Positions 51,801 through 61,201 of a stretch of 64,000 bases of DNA are shown in pieces. Origin of the DNA: GCA-2706205 sp964215955 (GTDB taxonomy: Bacteria; Bdellovibrionota; Bacteriovoracia; Bacteriovoracales; Bacteriovoracaceae). The DNA lies in NCBI GenBank assembly GCA_964215955.1, contig CAXPDR010000018.1, positions 186,001 through 250,000 of the forward strand, read 5' to 3'. Both the position numbers and the translations under genes were made by a program. The notes below the pieces were generated by a model that was not told the origin of the DNA, did no database searches, and worked only from the letters and a program-made list of their open reading frames with translations. Within the stretch, counting starts at the first letter, position 1. Every line of letters begins with the position of its first letter.

Positions 51801-53882
51801 TTAAAGTTGCTCTACTAAATATGTATTCTCAGAACAGAATGTTTGAACAAACTGAGATGTTCCGTCCAAGTAATCTAGCTTAAGATTCATTATTCCTTGT
51901 CTCTCGCCTCTTATAAAGATCTTTTTAGTCTTAGAGCTACCTTCATCATAGAAGATCCCATCATCGTCCAAGTAAGAGATTTCAGCTCTCAGTTCGTTTG
52001 TTTTTGATCTTTCACCCATTCTGAAATCTTTAAGATTTTTAGTTAGGTTAATTTGAGCTACACAGTTTCCTTCAACTACATCTAGTGAAGTTAAAACGTG
52101 TCTTATATAAGATTCTGTTGGTACAACAATATTATTCTCGGCCCATTTACCTATAAATATTGGCTCTTCTAAATGACTTAGTTCGAAATACTTTCTTGAG
52201 CCTAATGGATAAATCATTTTATCAAATTCAACTATGTTTAAACTTTTTGTCGTCTTTTTTGACTCAAAGCTCCATGGTTTAATTTTATTTTTCGAAACAT
52301 TCATTATCGACTTGCATTCGGTAGTTAAATTTTCTTGGTAAAATGCTATCTCATCACCAAGAATTTCTGCATAAAAATTTGGATCAAATAGAATTTCATC
52401 TTCTGTAATATGAATAATTTTTGAAGATATTTCATTTTTAGTATTTTTAAACATTGCTACTGTATTACCCAAATCAACACCAACAAAAAGAATGTATGAG
52501 TAATCACTATCAGCCCTATTTACTATTTCTAGATTATTATCCAAAAATACCTTTGCCTGATATTTTGTATTTATATCTAAATCTATATCCTCAGTAAGCT
52601 CGTCAAGCTGAACTAATAAATGGCCACCTTCACCAGTTACTGCTAATTCCTGAACGATTGAACCGAAAGAATCCCTTGTTAATGCTGGAATTGTTATGTT
52701 TTGCTTACCACCATCAAAAACAAAGTCCATTGTTAAAGGATAAATTGAACTATTAAAAAAGGTTCCTCTTCTAATGTTCATACTTGATGCAAGCTTATAC
52801 TTTAGTCTTACCTCTCCAGTCCCTTTATCGGATAGTCTTTCACCGTCATCATTAAATTCTAGATCAAAGTTGTAAACCTTTGAGTACTCAGCCTGTGAGT
52901 AGTCAATTCCGATCAAGCTGACTGAGTAGTCACTTTTTACTATTTGCGGTTTTGTAACCTGGAGGCACCTATTAGAATTGTTGTTTTTCTGATCATAAAC
53001 AAATCCGTTTTGATCATTAAAACCATTTAAATCTTTTTCTATATCAGTACTTGGCGTTCTTCCTTTGGATTGGTCAAAAGATTTGGCAACCTTTTTAGAA
53101 TTTTTGACCTTTCTTTTCGCCTTATCCAAATCAAAAATATCCATATTTTGGATAGTCGGTTTTGATTGAGTAGTCTTAAGTTGAGTAACCTGTGTTACTA
53201 CTTTCTTTTCTACTTTTGTTGGATGAGTACTTTTTGAAGTAATTTTAGTATCCACTATATTGACCTTCCCATCTTCCGTATAATCGAAGAAAACAAGTTC
53301 ATCCTCAGATTTATTGACCTGATAGTTTGGATTTTCTACTTCATCATTTTTTCTATTTTTTGAATTAGACTTTTCATTGGCCGCTACGGCCGTAGAAATT
53401 CTATCTTCATATACTTTATTATAATTTCTTAAATTAAATGCGAATTGATTGTTACTTGAAATCTCTTTAGCTTTAAGTTGAAATGATTGCTCTTTTATTT
53501 CATCGTAACTTAATTCAGTAATATCTGTTTTAGTGATTGATACTTTCTGGGTAATCAATCTTTCTTCTTTTGAGATAGACTTTAAAACAATTTTTTTCTC
53601 TACTTCTATAAATTTGATAGGTTCTTTTTCTGAGTAGTCGGAAACTATTTCCTCATTCTTATCAAATTCTTTATAAAAACTTCTAACTTGTGCGAATTTT
53701 TTGATTTCTTTTGTTAGTTCAAAATTTAAATTAGTTGCAGTTAAATTTTTATTACTTACGTTTATATCAGCAATAATAGAGCTCTTCTCCACTGGAAGTA
53801 GCATCGCTGAAATTGTTAATATAAATAAACCTAAGTACTTAATCATTAATAATATTTTATAATAATTAAGGAAAATTACCAC
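51801..53882 (-). CDS. Large membrane-anchored protein of unknown function
   Basis: About 681-693 residues. Either GTG at 53882 (with GAGGGG upstream) or ATG at 53846 (starting MIKYLGLFILTISAMLLPVE) could be the start; the latter gives a clean N-terminal anchor, the former the better SD, and I leave both open. Residues about 40-270 are charged, Lys/Glu/Ser-rich and probably disordered. The C-terminal 420 residues look beta-rich (LKYKLASSMNIRRGTFF, GGKQNITIPAL, TDTKYQAKVF-like segments) and suggest Ig-like or envelope domains. No family is recognised. It lies just past the atp terminator, on the same strand but separately transcribed. Confidence 0.6.
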   Translation of the reverse strand: MVIFLNYYKILLMIKYLGLFILTISAMLLPVEKSSIIADINVSNKNLTATNLNFELTKEIKKFAQVRSFYKEFDKNEEIVSDYSEKEPIKFIEVEKKIVLKSISKEERLITQKVSITKTDITELSYDEIKEQSFQLKAKEISSNNQFAFNLRNYNKVYEDRISTAVAANEKSNSKNRKNDEVENPNYQVNKSEDELVFFDYTEDGKVNIVDTKITSKSTHPTKVEKKVVTQVTQLKTTQSKPTIQNMDIFDLDKAKRKVKNSKKVAKSFDQSKGRTPSTDIEKDLNGFNDQNGFVYDQKNNNSNRCLQVTKPQIVKSDYSVSLIGIDYSQAEYSKVYNFDLEFNDDGERLSDKGTGEVRLKYKLASSMNIRRGTFFNSSIYPLTMDFVFDGGKQNITIPALTRDSFGSIVQELAVTGEGGHLLVQLDELTEDIDLDINTKYQAKVFLDNNLEIVNRADSDYSYILFVGVDLGNTVAMFKNTKNEISSKIIHITEDEILFDPNFYAEILGDEIAFYQENLTTECKSIMNVSKNKIKPWSFESKKTTKSLNIVEFDKMIYPLGSRKYFELSHLEEPIFIGKWAENNIVVPTESYIRHVLTSLDVVEGNCVAQINLTKNLKDFRMGERSKTNELRAEISYLDDDGIFYDEGSSKTKKIFIRGERQGIMNLKLDYLDGTSQFVQTFCSENTYLVEQL

Positions 53883-53970
53883 CTAATGCCCCTCTAGGAG
53901 CGGTTTTTGTGAATACTCTTTGTTATTTTGTGAGTAAGCAGTGGTTTTTTAATGAATATCCATACAAAAA

Positions 53971-53991
53971 AAGGGGGAATTAATCCCCCTT
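53971..53991 (-). terminator. Intrinsic terminator of the atp operon
   Basis: Stem AAGGGGGA (53971-53978) and TCCCCCTT (53984-53991), 5-base loop, followed on the minus strand by a T-run. It lies 33 bases after the atpC stop. Confidence 0.92.
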
Positions 53992-54024
53992 CTTATAGTA
54001 AAAACCTGTTTGAAAATTCTTAAA

Positions 54025-54432
54025 TTACTTTAAATTAGCAATTTTAATTCTGGCCTTAGCTCTTTCAAGCTTTCTTTGAAACTTTATTACCTCAACAGAA
54101 GTTGCGTTACCGCTTAATCTTGATTGTGCTTTAGATAGCGCAGATTTTGCTCTTTCTAAATCAATTTTTTCTGAGTCTTCAGAAGTTTTTGCTAATAAAG
54201 TAACATTTTCACCAAGAACTTTTACTAAGCCACCAGCTACAGTAAAGTTTCTTACTTGACCATTATCAAGCTTAGCTTTTAGTACACCAGTTCCTAGCTC
54301 AGATATTAAATGAGTATGTCCTTTTAAAACATTTATTATTCCTCTTTCTGTTGGAATAACTAGTTCTTCACATGAATACCCATCAACAACTACGCCATTT
54401 GGTGTGAAAATATTTAGTTTAAAACTGCTCAT
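54025..54432 (-). CDS. atpC: ATP synthase F1 epsilon subunit
   Basis: Central-stalk subunit and regulator of F1. 135 residues with N-terminal beta sandwich (FKLNIFTPNGVVVDGYSCEELVIPTERGIINVLKGHTHLISELGTG) and C-terminal helical hairpin (ERAKSALSKAQSRLSG). Follows atpD by 14 bases and ends the operon, just ahead of the terminator. Confidence 0.93.
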   Translation of the reverse strand: MSSFKLNIFTPNGVVVDGYSCEELVIPTERGIINVLKGHTHLISELGTGVLKAKLDNGQVRNFTVAGGLVKVLGENVTLLAKTSEDSEKIDLERAKSALSKAQSRLSGNATSVEVIKFQRKLERAKARIKIANLK

Positions 54433-54446
54433 AGTTTTACCTTATA

Positions 54447-55853
54447 TTATAAGTTTTTAGCCTTTTCATGAACCATATTCATATCACCAACAAGGTAGAA
54501 AGCCTGCTCAGGAATATCATCACACTTACCATCTAAAATAGCTTTGAATCCTGCAATTGTATCTTCGATCTTAACAAATTGACCTTCTAAACCTGTAAAT
54601 TGAGCTGCAACGAAAAATGGTTGAGATAAAAACTTTTGAATCTTTCTTGCTCTAGCAACCGTTAATTTATCTTCCTCAGAAAGCTCATCCATACCAAGAA
54701 TGGCAATAATATCTTGTAATTCTTTGTACTTTTGAAGAACTTGTTGAACACCTCTAGCTACAGCATAGTGCTCATCACCTACGATATCTGGAGATAAAAT
54801 AGTTGATGAAGAAGTTAGTGGATCAACCGCAGGGTAAATACCTAATGAAGCGATTGCTCTGGATAATTCCGTAGTTGCATCTAAGTGAGCAAATGTTGTT
54901 GCTGGTGCAGGATCCGTATAATCATCTGCAGGAACGTAAACCGCTTGAATAGAAGTAATTGAACCATCTTTTGTAGATGTAATTCTTTCCTGAAGACCAC
55001 CCATCTCAGTACCAAGAGTTGGTTGGTAACCAACGGCAGAAGGAATACGACCAAGAAGTGCCGAAACCTCAGAACCAGCTTGTGTAAATCTAAAGATATT
55101 ATCAACGAAGAAAAGAACGTCTTGTTTTTCTTCATCTCTAAAATATTCTGCAACTGAAAGACCAGTAAGGGCAACCCTAGCTCTTGCTCCTGGTGGCTCA
55201 TTCATCTGACCATAAACAAGTGCAGTTTTATCAATAACTCCTGATTCACTCATTTCGTCGTATAAATCTCTACCTTCTCTTGTTCTCTCTCCAACTCCTG
55301 CGAATACAGAAAGACCACCATGTTGAGTAGCGATATTGTTAATTAATTCCATGATTAAAACTGTCTTACCAACTCCGGCACCACCAAAAAGACCAATCTT
55401 ACCACCTTTAACATAAGGAGCTAGAAGATCGATAACTTTAATACCTGTGTAGAATGGCTCTAGTTTAGTTGATAAATCAGAAAACTTTGGAGCTTGTCTA
55501 TGGATTGGATAAGACTTTGTAGCGTTTACTGGTCCAGCCTCATCGATTGGTTGCCCAGTTACATTTACAATTCTACCAAGAACTTCTCTACCAACTGGTG
55601 CTTGAATTGGTGAGCCAGTATCAAGTACTTGTTGACCTCTAGCAAGTCCCTCAGTAGCGTCCATGGCAATTGTTCTTACCATATTATTTCCCAGGTGAGA
55701 TGCAACTTCACAAACCAAGTTGTGGTCGCCACCTTCAATTGATCCATTTGTCATAGTTAATGCGTTAAAGATAGCTGGTAATTTTCCACTTGGAAATTCG
55801 ACATCAACTACCGGCCCCATTACTTGTCTAATAATACCTTCATTTGCAGACAT
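54447..55853 (-). CDS. atpD: ATP synthase F1 beta subunit
   Basis: Catalytic subunit. 468 residues with the beta barrel start (GIIRQVMGPVVDVEFPSGKLP), Walker A GGAGVGKT (157-164), catalytic Glu in VGERTREG, the FFVDNIFRFTQAGSEVSALLGRIPSAVGYQPTL region and the DELSEEDK motif. Six-gene-plus operon context confirms it. AT-rich but no anomaly. Confidence 0.98.
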   Translation of the reverse strand: MSANEGIIRQVMGPVVDVEFPSGKLPAIFNALTMTNGSIEGGDHNLVCEVASHLGNNMVRTIAMDATEGLARGQQVLDTGSPIQAPVGREVLGRIVNVTGQPIDEAGPVNATKSYPIHRQAPKFSDLSTKLEPFYTGIKVIDLLAPYVKGGKIGLFGGAGVGKTVLIMELINNIATQHGGLSVFAGVGERTREGRDLYDEMSESGVIDKTALVYGQMNEPPGARARVALTGLSVAEYFRDEEKQDVLFFVDNIFRFTQAGSEVSALLGRIPSAVGYQPTLGTEMGGLQERITSTKDGSITSIQAVYVPADDYTDPAPATTFAHLDATTELSRAIASLGIYPAVDPLTSSSTILSPDIVGDEHYAVARGVQQVLQKYKELQDIIAILGMDELSEEDKLTVARARKIQKFLSQPFFVAAQFTGLEGQFVKIEDTIAGFKAILDGKCDDIPEQAFYLVGDMNMVHEKAKNL

Positions 55854-55865
55854 TTTTTATGCTCC

Positions 55866-56738
55866 TTAAGAGTTTAATGACTCAGCACCAGATACAATCT
55901 CAGTTAATTCTGTTGTAATTGCTGCTTGTCTTAATTTGTTCATTGTTAATGTTAAACTTCTAATCATTTCTTTACTGTTTGTAGTTGCATTATCCATTGC
56001 TGTCATTCTTGTTGCGTGTTCTGCAGCAACAGCATCAAGCATACTTGTAAAAACAGTTGTGTTTAAAACTTCAGGAATCAAAGTGTTTAAAATTGATTCA
56101 GCCGACGGTTCATACTTGAAATCAACAGGAAATTCTTTAATAAGTTCTTCTTTCTCTTCAGCATTAACTGTCATTGGAAGAACTTGCTTAACTGTAGAAT
56201 TAAACTCAATTGCTGATACAAATGAATTGTACGCTACGTATAGCTTTCCTATCTCTCCATTTTTAAAATAATTAGCTAATTCTTTTATAATTGTTTGTGC
56301 TTCAGAAAACTCTGGATCAGCCTTAGCATAAGCAAATGTTTTTGATTCTTCAAAACCATCTCGTGCCAAAAGTTCTTTAACTTTTCTTCCAATAAAGAAT
56401 AGTTTGTAATTTGTATCTTCATCACCTTGTACAAAGTTTTTTACTTTTTTATAAAGTGAAGAATTATAACTACCACACAGTCCTTTATCAGACGAAATAA
56501 TTAAAATAGCAGCATTTTTAGATGCACTTTCTTTTAAATATTCGTGAGAATAATTTTCGGCCAAAGCCGCAGCAACTCTAACAGTTTTATCAAGTTCAGA
56601 AGAATAAGGTTTAAAACCTTGTATTCTTCCTTGAGCTTTTGAAAGTTTAGCTGCAGATACAAGTTTCATGGCACTAGTGATTTTAAGAGTACTTTTTGTA
56701 CTCCCAATTCTCACTTTTAATTCTTTAATATTTGCCAT
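55866..56738 (-). CDS. atpG: ATP synthase F1 gamma subunit
   Basis: Central rotor shaft. 290 residues. N-terminal helix (KELKVRIGSTKSTLKITSAMKLVSAAKLSKAQ) and C-terminal helix with TNSKEMIRSLTLTMNKLRQAAITTELTEIVSGAESL are the coiled-coil shaft signatures. Rossmann-like middle has ILIISSDKGLCGSYN. Confidence 0.96.
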   Translation of the reverse strand: MANIKELKVRIGSTKSTLKITSAMKLVSAAKLSKAQGRIQGFKPYSSELDKTVRVAAALAENYSHEYLKESASKNAAILIISSDKGLCGSYNSSLYKKVKNFVQGDEDTNYKLFFIGRKVKELLARDGFEESKTFAYAKADPEFSEAQTIIKELANYFKNGEIGKLYVAYNSFVSAIEFNSTVKQVLPMTVNAEEKEELIKEFPVDFKYEPSAESILNTLIPEVLNTTVFTSMLDAVAAEHATRMTAMDNATTNSKEMIRSLTLTMNKLRQAAITTELTEIVSGAESLNS

Positions 56739-56756
56739 ACTTTTCTCTTCTTATAA

Positions 56757-58268
56757 TTAGTAGTTAGTAGATACGAAGTTTTTAATGATATCAGTCAATT
56801 TAACTTCGTTTTCTGCAGAAATTGCTTTTTCATTTCTAACAGCATCTCTAAGCGCTGTGTGCTTTGTTTTAATATGTTCAATTAAACCATTTTCACACTC
56901 AACAATCTTAGCTTTTTCAACATTATCAAAGTGACCTTTTGTCCCTGCAAAAATTGAAATAACTTGATCTTCTACATCATAAGGAGAATATTGTGCTTGT
57001 TTAAGTAACTCGACAAGTCTCTCACCTCTTGCAAGTTGTTTTTGAGTAGCTTCATCTAGATCAGATGCAAACTGAGAGAATGCTGCAAGCTCTCTATACT
57101 GAGCAAGGTCAAGTCTTAAAGTACCAGATACCTTTTTCATCGCTTTAATTTGAGCAGAACCACCAACTCTTGAAACAGAAATACCAACGTTAACTGCCGG
57201 CCTAACACCTGCGTTAAATAAATCTGCCTCTAAGAAGATTTGTCCATCAGTAATTGAAATAACGTTTGTAGGAATATAAGCCGAAACGTCACCTTCTTGA
57301 GTTTCAATGATTGGAAGAGCTGTTAAAGAACCAGCACCTGTTTCATCACTCATTTTTGCTGCTCTTTCTAGTAATCTAGAGTGAACATAAAAAACGTCCC
57401 CTGGGAATGCCTCACGTCCTGGTGGACGTCTAAGAAGAAGGGATAATTGTCTATATGCTTGAGCTTGCTTAGTTAAATCGTCATAAACGATAACAGCATG
57501 CTTTCCATTATCTCTATAATACTCACCCATTGTACAACCAGAATAAGGTGCAATGTATTGAAGTGGTGCAGACTGAGATGCAGTAGCTGATACAATAATT
57601 GTATAGTCTAACGCGCCAGCTTCTTTTAGTTTTTGATATACTTGTCTTACTGTAGATTGCTTTTGTCCAACAGCAACGTAAACACATACAACATCTTTAC
57701 CTTTTTGGTTGATAATTGTATCAAGTGCAACCGCCGTTTTACCTGTTTTTCTATCTCCAATAATAAGCTCTCTTTGTCCTCTACCGATTGGAATCATAGA
57801 GTCAATAGCTTTAATACCTGTTTGAACCGGTTCGTGAACTGGTTTTCTTTTAATAATTCCAGGCGCTTTAATTTCGATATTTCTAAATTCAGAAGACTTA
57901 ATTTCACCTTGTCCATCAACTGGTTCACCAATTGCATTAACAACACGACCTAAAAGAGCATCACCAACAGGAACTTGTACAATCGACTTAGTTCTTTTTA
58001 CTGTTGAACCTTCTTTAATTTCTGTGTCATCACCAAGTACGGCAATACCAACATTGTTAGACTCAAGGTTAAGAACCATCCCCTTAACACCATTGTCAAA
58101 TTCTACTAGCTCACCAGCTAATACATTCTTCAAACCGAATACTCTGGCAACACCATCACCAATAGTTAATACAGTTCCAACTTCATTTACATCTAACTTC
58201 GTGTCAAAGTTAGCAATTCTTTCCTTAATAATCCCAGTAATTTCTTCAGGTCTCATTGTCGTGCTCAT
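56757..58268 (-). CDS. atpA: ATP synthase F1 alpha subunit
   Basis: Non-catalytic nucleotide-binding subunit. 503 residues. Beta barrel, Walker A GDRKTGKT (171-178), VCVYVAVGQKQSTVRQVYQKL, and VGISVSRVGGSAQIKAMKKVSGTLRLDLAQYRELAAFSQF are typical. Normal length. Confidence 0.98.
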   Translation of the reverse strand: MSTTMRPEEITGIIKERIANFDTKLDVNEVGTVLTIGDGVARVFGLKNVLAGELVEFDNGVKGMVLNLESNNVGIAVLGDDTEIKEGSTVKRTKSIVQVPVGDALLGRVVNAIGEPVDGQGEIKSSEFRNIEIKAPGIIKRKPVHEPVQTGIKAIDSMIPIGRGQRELIIGDRKTGKTAVALDTIINQKGKDVVCVYVAVGQKQSTVRQVYQKLKEAGALDYTIIVSATASQSAPLQYIAPYSGCTMGEYYRDNGKHAVIVYDDLTKQAQAYRQLSLLLRRPPGREAFPGDVFYVHSRLLERAAKMSDETGAGSLTALPIIETQEGDVSAYIPTNVISITDGQIFLEADLFNAGVRPAVNVGISVSRVGGSAQIKAMKKVSGTLRLDLAQYRELAAFSQFASDLDEATQKQLARGERLVELLKQAQYSPYDVEDQVISIFAGTKGHFDNVEKAKIVECENGLIEHIKTKHTALRDAVRNEKAISAENEVKLTDIIKNFVSTNY

Positions 58269-58300
58269 TAAGCGCTTCCTTAGTTATTATGGTTTATGTT

Positions 58301-58843
58301 TTATTTTCCTAATACAGAATCTCTAAAACTTTTTAATTGATTATCTACAGTTGCGTCCACCTGAAGGTCACCTACGGTCACTTTATAGCCAGCAGTTATT
58401 TCAGTATTTTTAACATACTCTAAAACTGGTTCAACGTTACCAAGCTTATCCTTTAGTGAAGCAACTAACTTGTTCTTATACTCATCTGTTATCGAATCAT
58501 CTGCACCTTCTATCGTTCCCTTAAGAAACCCTTTTGCTGCATCATCGATTACAATCACTTCTTTAGTTATTAGCGGAAGAAGTGAAATTCTTTTTTCGTT
58601 TATTAAGTAGTTAATCGCTGAAGTTAAAATTTTAGATAGAGAAATTTTTTCAGCAATTGCATTAAATACTGAAGTTTTTTCTTCATTTGTAAAAACATCT
58701 AGAAATAAAACGTTTTCTAAATCATTTGATACGTTAATTACCTCAGTTAAATTAATTAACTCTTTTGCTACATCTACATTATTTTCCTTACCAAGTTCAA
58801 TAAAAGTAGCTGCATAAACCTTTGCAATATTTTTATCTTTCAT
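58301..58843 (-). CDS. atpH: ATP synthase F1 delta subunit (OSCP)
   Basis: Peripheral-stalk connector, 180 residues. Helical N-domain with KVYAATFIELGKENNVDV, and the conserved C-domain ending (TAGYKVTVGDLQVDATVDNQLKSFRDSV). Spacing and position between atpF and atpA confirm identity. Confidence 0.92.
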   Translation of the reverse strand: MKDKNIAKVYAATFIELGKENNVDVAKELINLTEVINVSNDLENVLFLDVFTNEEKTSVFNAIAEKISLSKILTSAINYLINEKRISLLPLITKEVIVIDDAAKGFLKGTIEGADDSITDEYKNKLVASLKDKLGNVEPVLEYVKNTEITAGYKVTVGDLQVDATVDNQLKSFRDSVLGK

Positions 58844-58845
58844 AT

Positions 58846-59370
58846 CTATAAACCTTCAACAATGTTCTTAGTTGCATTCGCTGCGATTGAGCTATCTGAT
58901 TTAATTTTTGTTTTTGTTTTAGAAATCACAAGATCTAATAGGTTTGAATTAAGTTCATTCATCAATTCTTTTTTCTCTGCTTCTATTTTAACAGATGCAT
59001 CTTCCTTCATCTTTGATATTCTTTCTTGTACTTCTTTCGAGTACTGCTTTTCAAAACTTGAAACTAGCTCATCTGCTTCCGTTTCTAGTTTTTTAATTTC
59101 AGCCTCCATTCCGTCAGCTTTCTTTTTTTGAGCTTGCATCATCATCTCAGCTTCTTTAGCTTTTGCTGAAGCTCTTTCTAGCATTTCAGAAACTGTTGTT
59201 GATTTATTTGCAAAAAACTCACTAGCTGGCTTCTTTAATAAAAATACTAATGCCAAAACAAGAATTGTTACATTTACTGCTGCTGGTACTAGGCTTGCTG
59301 GTCCTGATCCACCTGCAGCTAAAACTAACTCAGATGATAAAAATAAAATTAAACTAACTAAACTTTTCAT
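58846..59370 (-). CDS. atpF: ATP synthase Fo subunit b with signal peptide-like N-terminus
   Basis: Peripheral-stalk subunit of 174 residues. Unusual N-terminus: MKSLVSLILFLSSELVLA looks like a signal peptide or extra span, then AAGGSGPASLVP, a second hydrophobic span (VNVTILVLALVFLL) and the usual long charged helix (residues about 45-165). This double hydrophobic start is known from deltaproteobacterial b subunits. It overlaps atpF' by one base and atpH follows by 2 bases. Confidence 0.88.
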   Translation of the reverse strand: MKSLVSLILFLSSELVLAAGGSGPASLVPAAVNVTILVLALVFLLKKPASEFFANKSTTVSEMLERASAKAKEAEMMMQAQKKKADGMEAEIKKLETEADELVSSFEKQYSKEVQERISKMKEDASVKIEAEKKELMNELNSNLLDLVISKTKTKIKSDSSIAANATKNIVEGL

Positions 59371-59819
59371 TACACACCTTTTGAAATTTTATCTACTAGG
59401 TTTCCAGCTAATTGCTCAGCTTCTTTTAATACAGCTTCTTTTTTCTCGCTTATTTCAGCTTCAACTTCTTTTCTTGTTTTTTCTAAAAAGCTGTTTACTT
59501 TATTTTCTTCACTCTTATATTTTGCTTCTTCTTTTTTAACAATTTCAGCCTTAGCGCTTTCCGTTTTTTGTTTTAAAGATTTATTTGTAGCAGATATTTT
59601 TTCTGTATATTCTTTTTGAGCTTTATCGATTTCAGAAAATTGTTTTTCAGCATTACCTTCTAAATTAACTGTTTTGTCTTCCCTTGTATCCAATACATTT
59701 TGTAGGTGGTTTAGAAACAAAAATTTAGAAACAAAAAACATTACTACAACAATAACAAACTGGTGAACGATACTTGCATCAGTACCAAGCTGTTTGAAAA
59801 TATCTACAAACATTTCCAT
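59370..59819 (-). CDS. atpF': ATP synthase Fo subunit b'
   Basis: 149-residue second b-type peripheral stalk subunit. Single N-terminal span (HQFVIVVVMFFVSKFLFL) followed by a Glu/Lys-rich helix (residues about 35-149). It pairs with atpF in species with two stalk subunits. First gene of the operon behind the promoter at 59860-59888. atpB and atpE are not here, as expected for operons of this type. Confidence 0.85.
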   Translation of the reverse strand: MEMFVDIFKQLGTDASIVHQFVIVVVMFFVSKFLFLNHLQNVLDTREDKTVNLEGNAEKQFSEIDKAQKEYTEKISATNKSLKQKTESAKAEIVKKEEAKYKSEENKVNSFLEKTRKEVEAEISEKKEAVLKEAEQLAGNLVDKISKGV

Positions 59820-59859
59820 ATTAACTAGTCCTTAATTTTAATTAAAATAACAACGTTAT

Positions 59860-59888
59860 TTGATATTCTTTATGGCGAAAATAGTCAA
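59860..59888 (-). promoter_or_regulatory. Sigma-70 promoter of the atp operon
   Basis: Minus strand: -35 TTGACT (59883-59888), 17-base spacer, -10 TATCAA (59860-59865); 5/6 and 4/6 matches. It lies between the bactofilin gene and atpF', with about 35 bases of leader to the ATG at 59819. Confidence 0.5.
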
Positions 59889-59922
59889 GTGAGATCTTCT
59901 ATAAACAAGAGGATTATTTAAA

Positions 59923-60258
59923 TTATCTTTTATCTTTCATTTTTGTTACACCGTGAAAAATAACGCCTTCCTCCACAATTAAACTTGGTGAAGTGATGGT
60001 ACCCTCGAAGCGGGCTGGTTTTCTAATCTCTACCCTTGACGTAGCTTTTAAATTACCAGTAACTGTACCTGATATTAAAATTACATTTGCATTAACATCA
60101 GCATTTATTACAGCGCCTTCAGATATGATTAATGTATTATTTGAAAAAATGCTTCCTGTGACATTGCCAGCAATCCTAACAACGCCATTAAAAGATAGGT
60201 TTCCCTCAAAACGGCAACCCTCTTCAATTATAGCGCAAATTTGATCATTTTTTTTCAC
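59923..60258 (-). CDS. Bactofilin
   Basis: A 111-residue cytoskeletal beta-helix protein that forms filaments without nucleotides. The chain is a run of short strands with conserved Gly and hydrophobic spacing (EEGCRFEGNLSFNGVVRIAGNVTGSI, ADVNANVILISGTVTGNLKA, ARFEGTITSPSLIVEEGV), the family pattern. Location directly after parB is common in Bdellovibrionota and myxobacteria, where bactofilins scaffold ParAB components. Gap to parB is 38 bases, so possibly co-transcribed. Confidence 0.9.
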   Translation of the reverse strand: MKKNDQICAIIEEGCRFEGNLSFNGVVRIAGNVTGSIFSNNTLIISEGAVINADVNANVILISGTVTGNLKATSRVEIRKPARFEGTITSPSLIVEEGVIFHGVTKMKDKR

Positions 60259-60296
60259 GATTAAAGATCTCCCTTGATCAATATCGAAAAATAAGA

Positions 60297-61184
60297 TTAT
60301 CTTGTTAAATAATCATAAATATCGTTCAATTCAGCTTCATTACTAAACTTTATAGTAATTGTACCAGAACCATTATTTTTTGTCTTTAAATCAAAATGGT
60401 AGCCAGTTTTGCTCTCAAGTTTTTTTCTCAGTGCGTCTACTTGCTCATCAAGGAATTTATTTGAATTTATAGATTTTGTTGCCTTCTTTTGCTTTATAAG
60501 TTTTTCTAGCTCTCTTACTGATAATTTTTCATCTATAGCAATTCTAGCTAATCTTTTAGATTTTTCATCATCTTTAATTGAAGCTAATATTTTAGCATGA
60601 CCAAAGGATAAGTCCTCTCTTTGTAGGTACTGAATCACCTCTCTAGGTAATTTTAATATTCTTAAGAAGTTTGCAATTGTAGATCTTTCTTTTCCGATTT
60701 TTTTTGCTACTTCTTCTTGAGTTAAACTGAACTCATTCATGAGTTGATAGTAAGCAAGTGCTTCTTCTACACAGTTTAGATCACTTCTTTGAACATTTTC
60801 AATAATGGCCATCACAAGAGTATCTTTTTTTGTAACTTTTTTTATTGTTACAGGAACTCTTTCAAGACCGGCCAGTTTAGCTGCTCTAAATCTTCTTTCA
60901 CCTGCTATAATTGTATATTTACCATTTTCTTCAGAAACTGTTATTGGTTGTATTATTCCATTCTCTTTAATCGAATTGCTCAACTCTAAAAGGTCTTTGT
61001 CTTTAAATATCTTTCTTGGCTGGTCTTTATTGGCTAATAACTTTTCTATAGGTAACAGAATAAGTCCGTCATTTGATTTTGGTTCTATAGGACCATCTTT
61101 TTTCATAGAAGCATCAGATGCTGTTGTACTACTTGATAGTAGTGCACTCATACCTCTACCTAGTGCTAACTTCTGTTTACTCAT
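60297..61184 (-). CDS. parB: Chromosome-partitioning protein ParB
   Basis: CTP-dependent DNA clamp that loads at parS and spreads. 295 residues. N-terminal ParB/Srx domain with the arginine-rich box GERRFR (95-100) after IVKENGIIQPI, HTH (LTQEEVAKKIGKERSTIANFLRILKLP), central linker and a C-terminal dimerisation segment. Two parS-like sites lie close by, at 62147 and 63909. Follows parA by 17 bases. Confidence 0.96.
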   Translation of the reverse strand: MSKQKLALGRGMSALLSSSTTASDASMKKDGPIEPKSNDGLILLPIEKLLANKDQPRKIFKDKDLLELSNSIKENGIIQPITVSEENGKYTIIAGERRFRAAKLAGLERVPVTIKKVTKKDTLVMAIIENVQRSDLNCVEEALAYYQLMNEFSLTQEEVAKKIGKERSTIANFLRILKLPREVIQYLQREDLSFGHAKILASIKDDEKSKRLARIAIDEKLSVRELEKLIKQKKATKSINSNKFLDEQVDALRKKLESKTGYHFDLKTKNNGSGTITIKFSNEAELNDIYDYLTR

Positions 61185-61201
61185 AAATTACCTCTCTCTC
61201 A

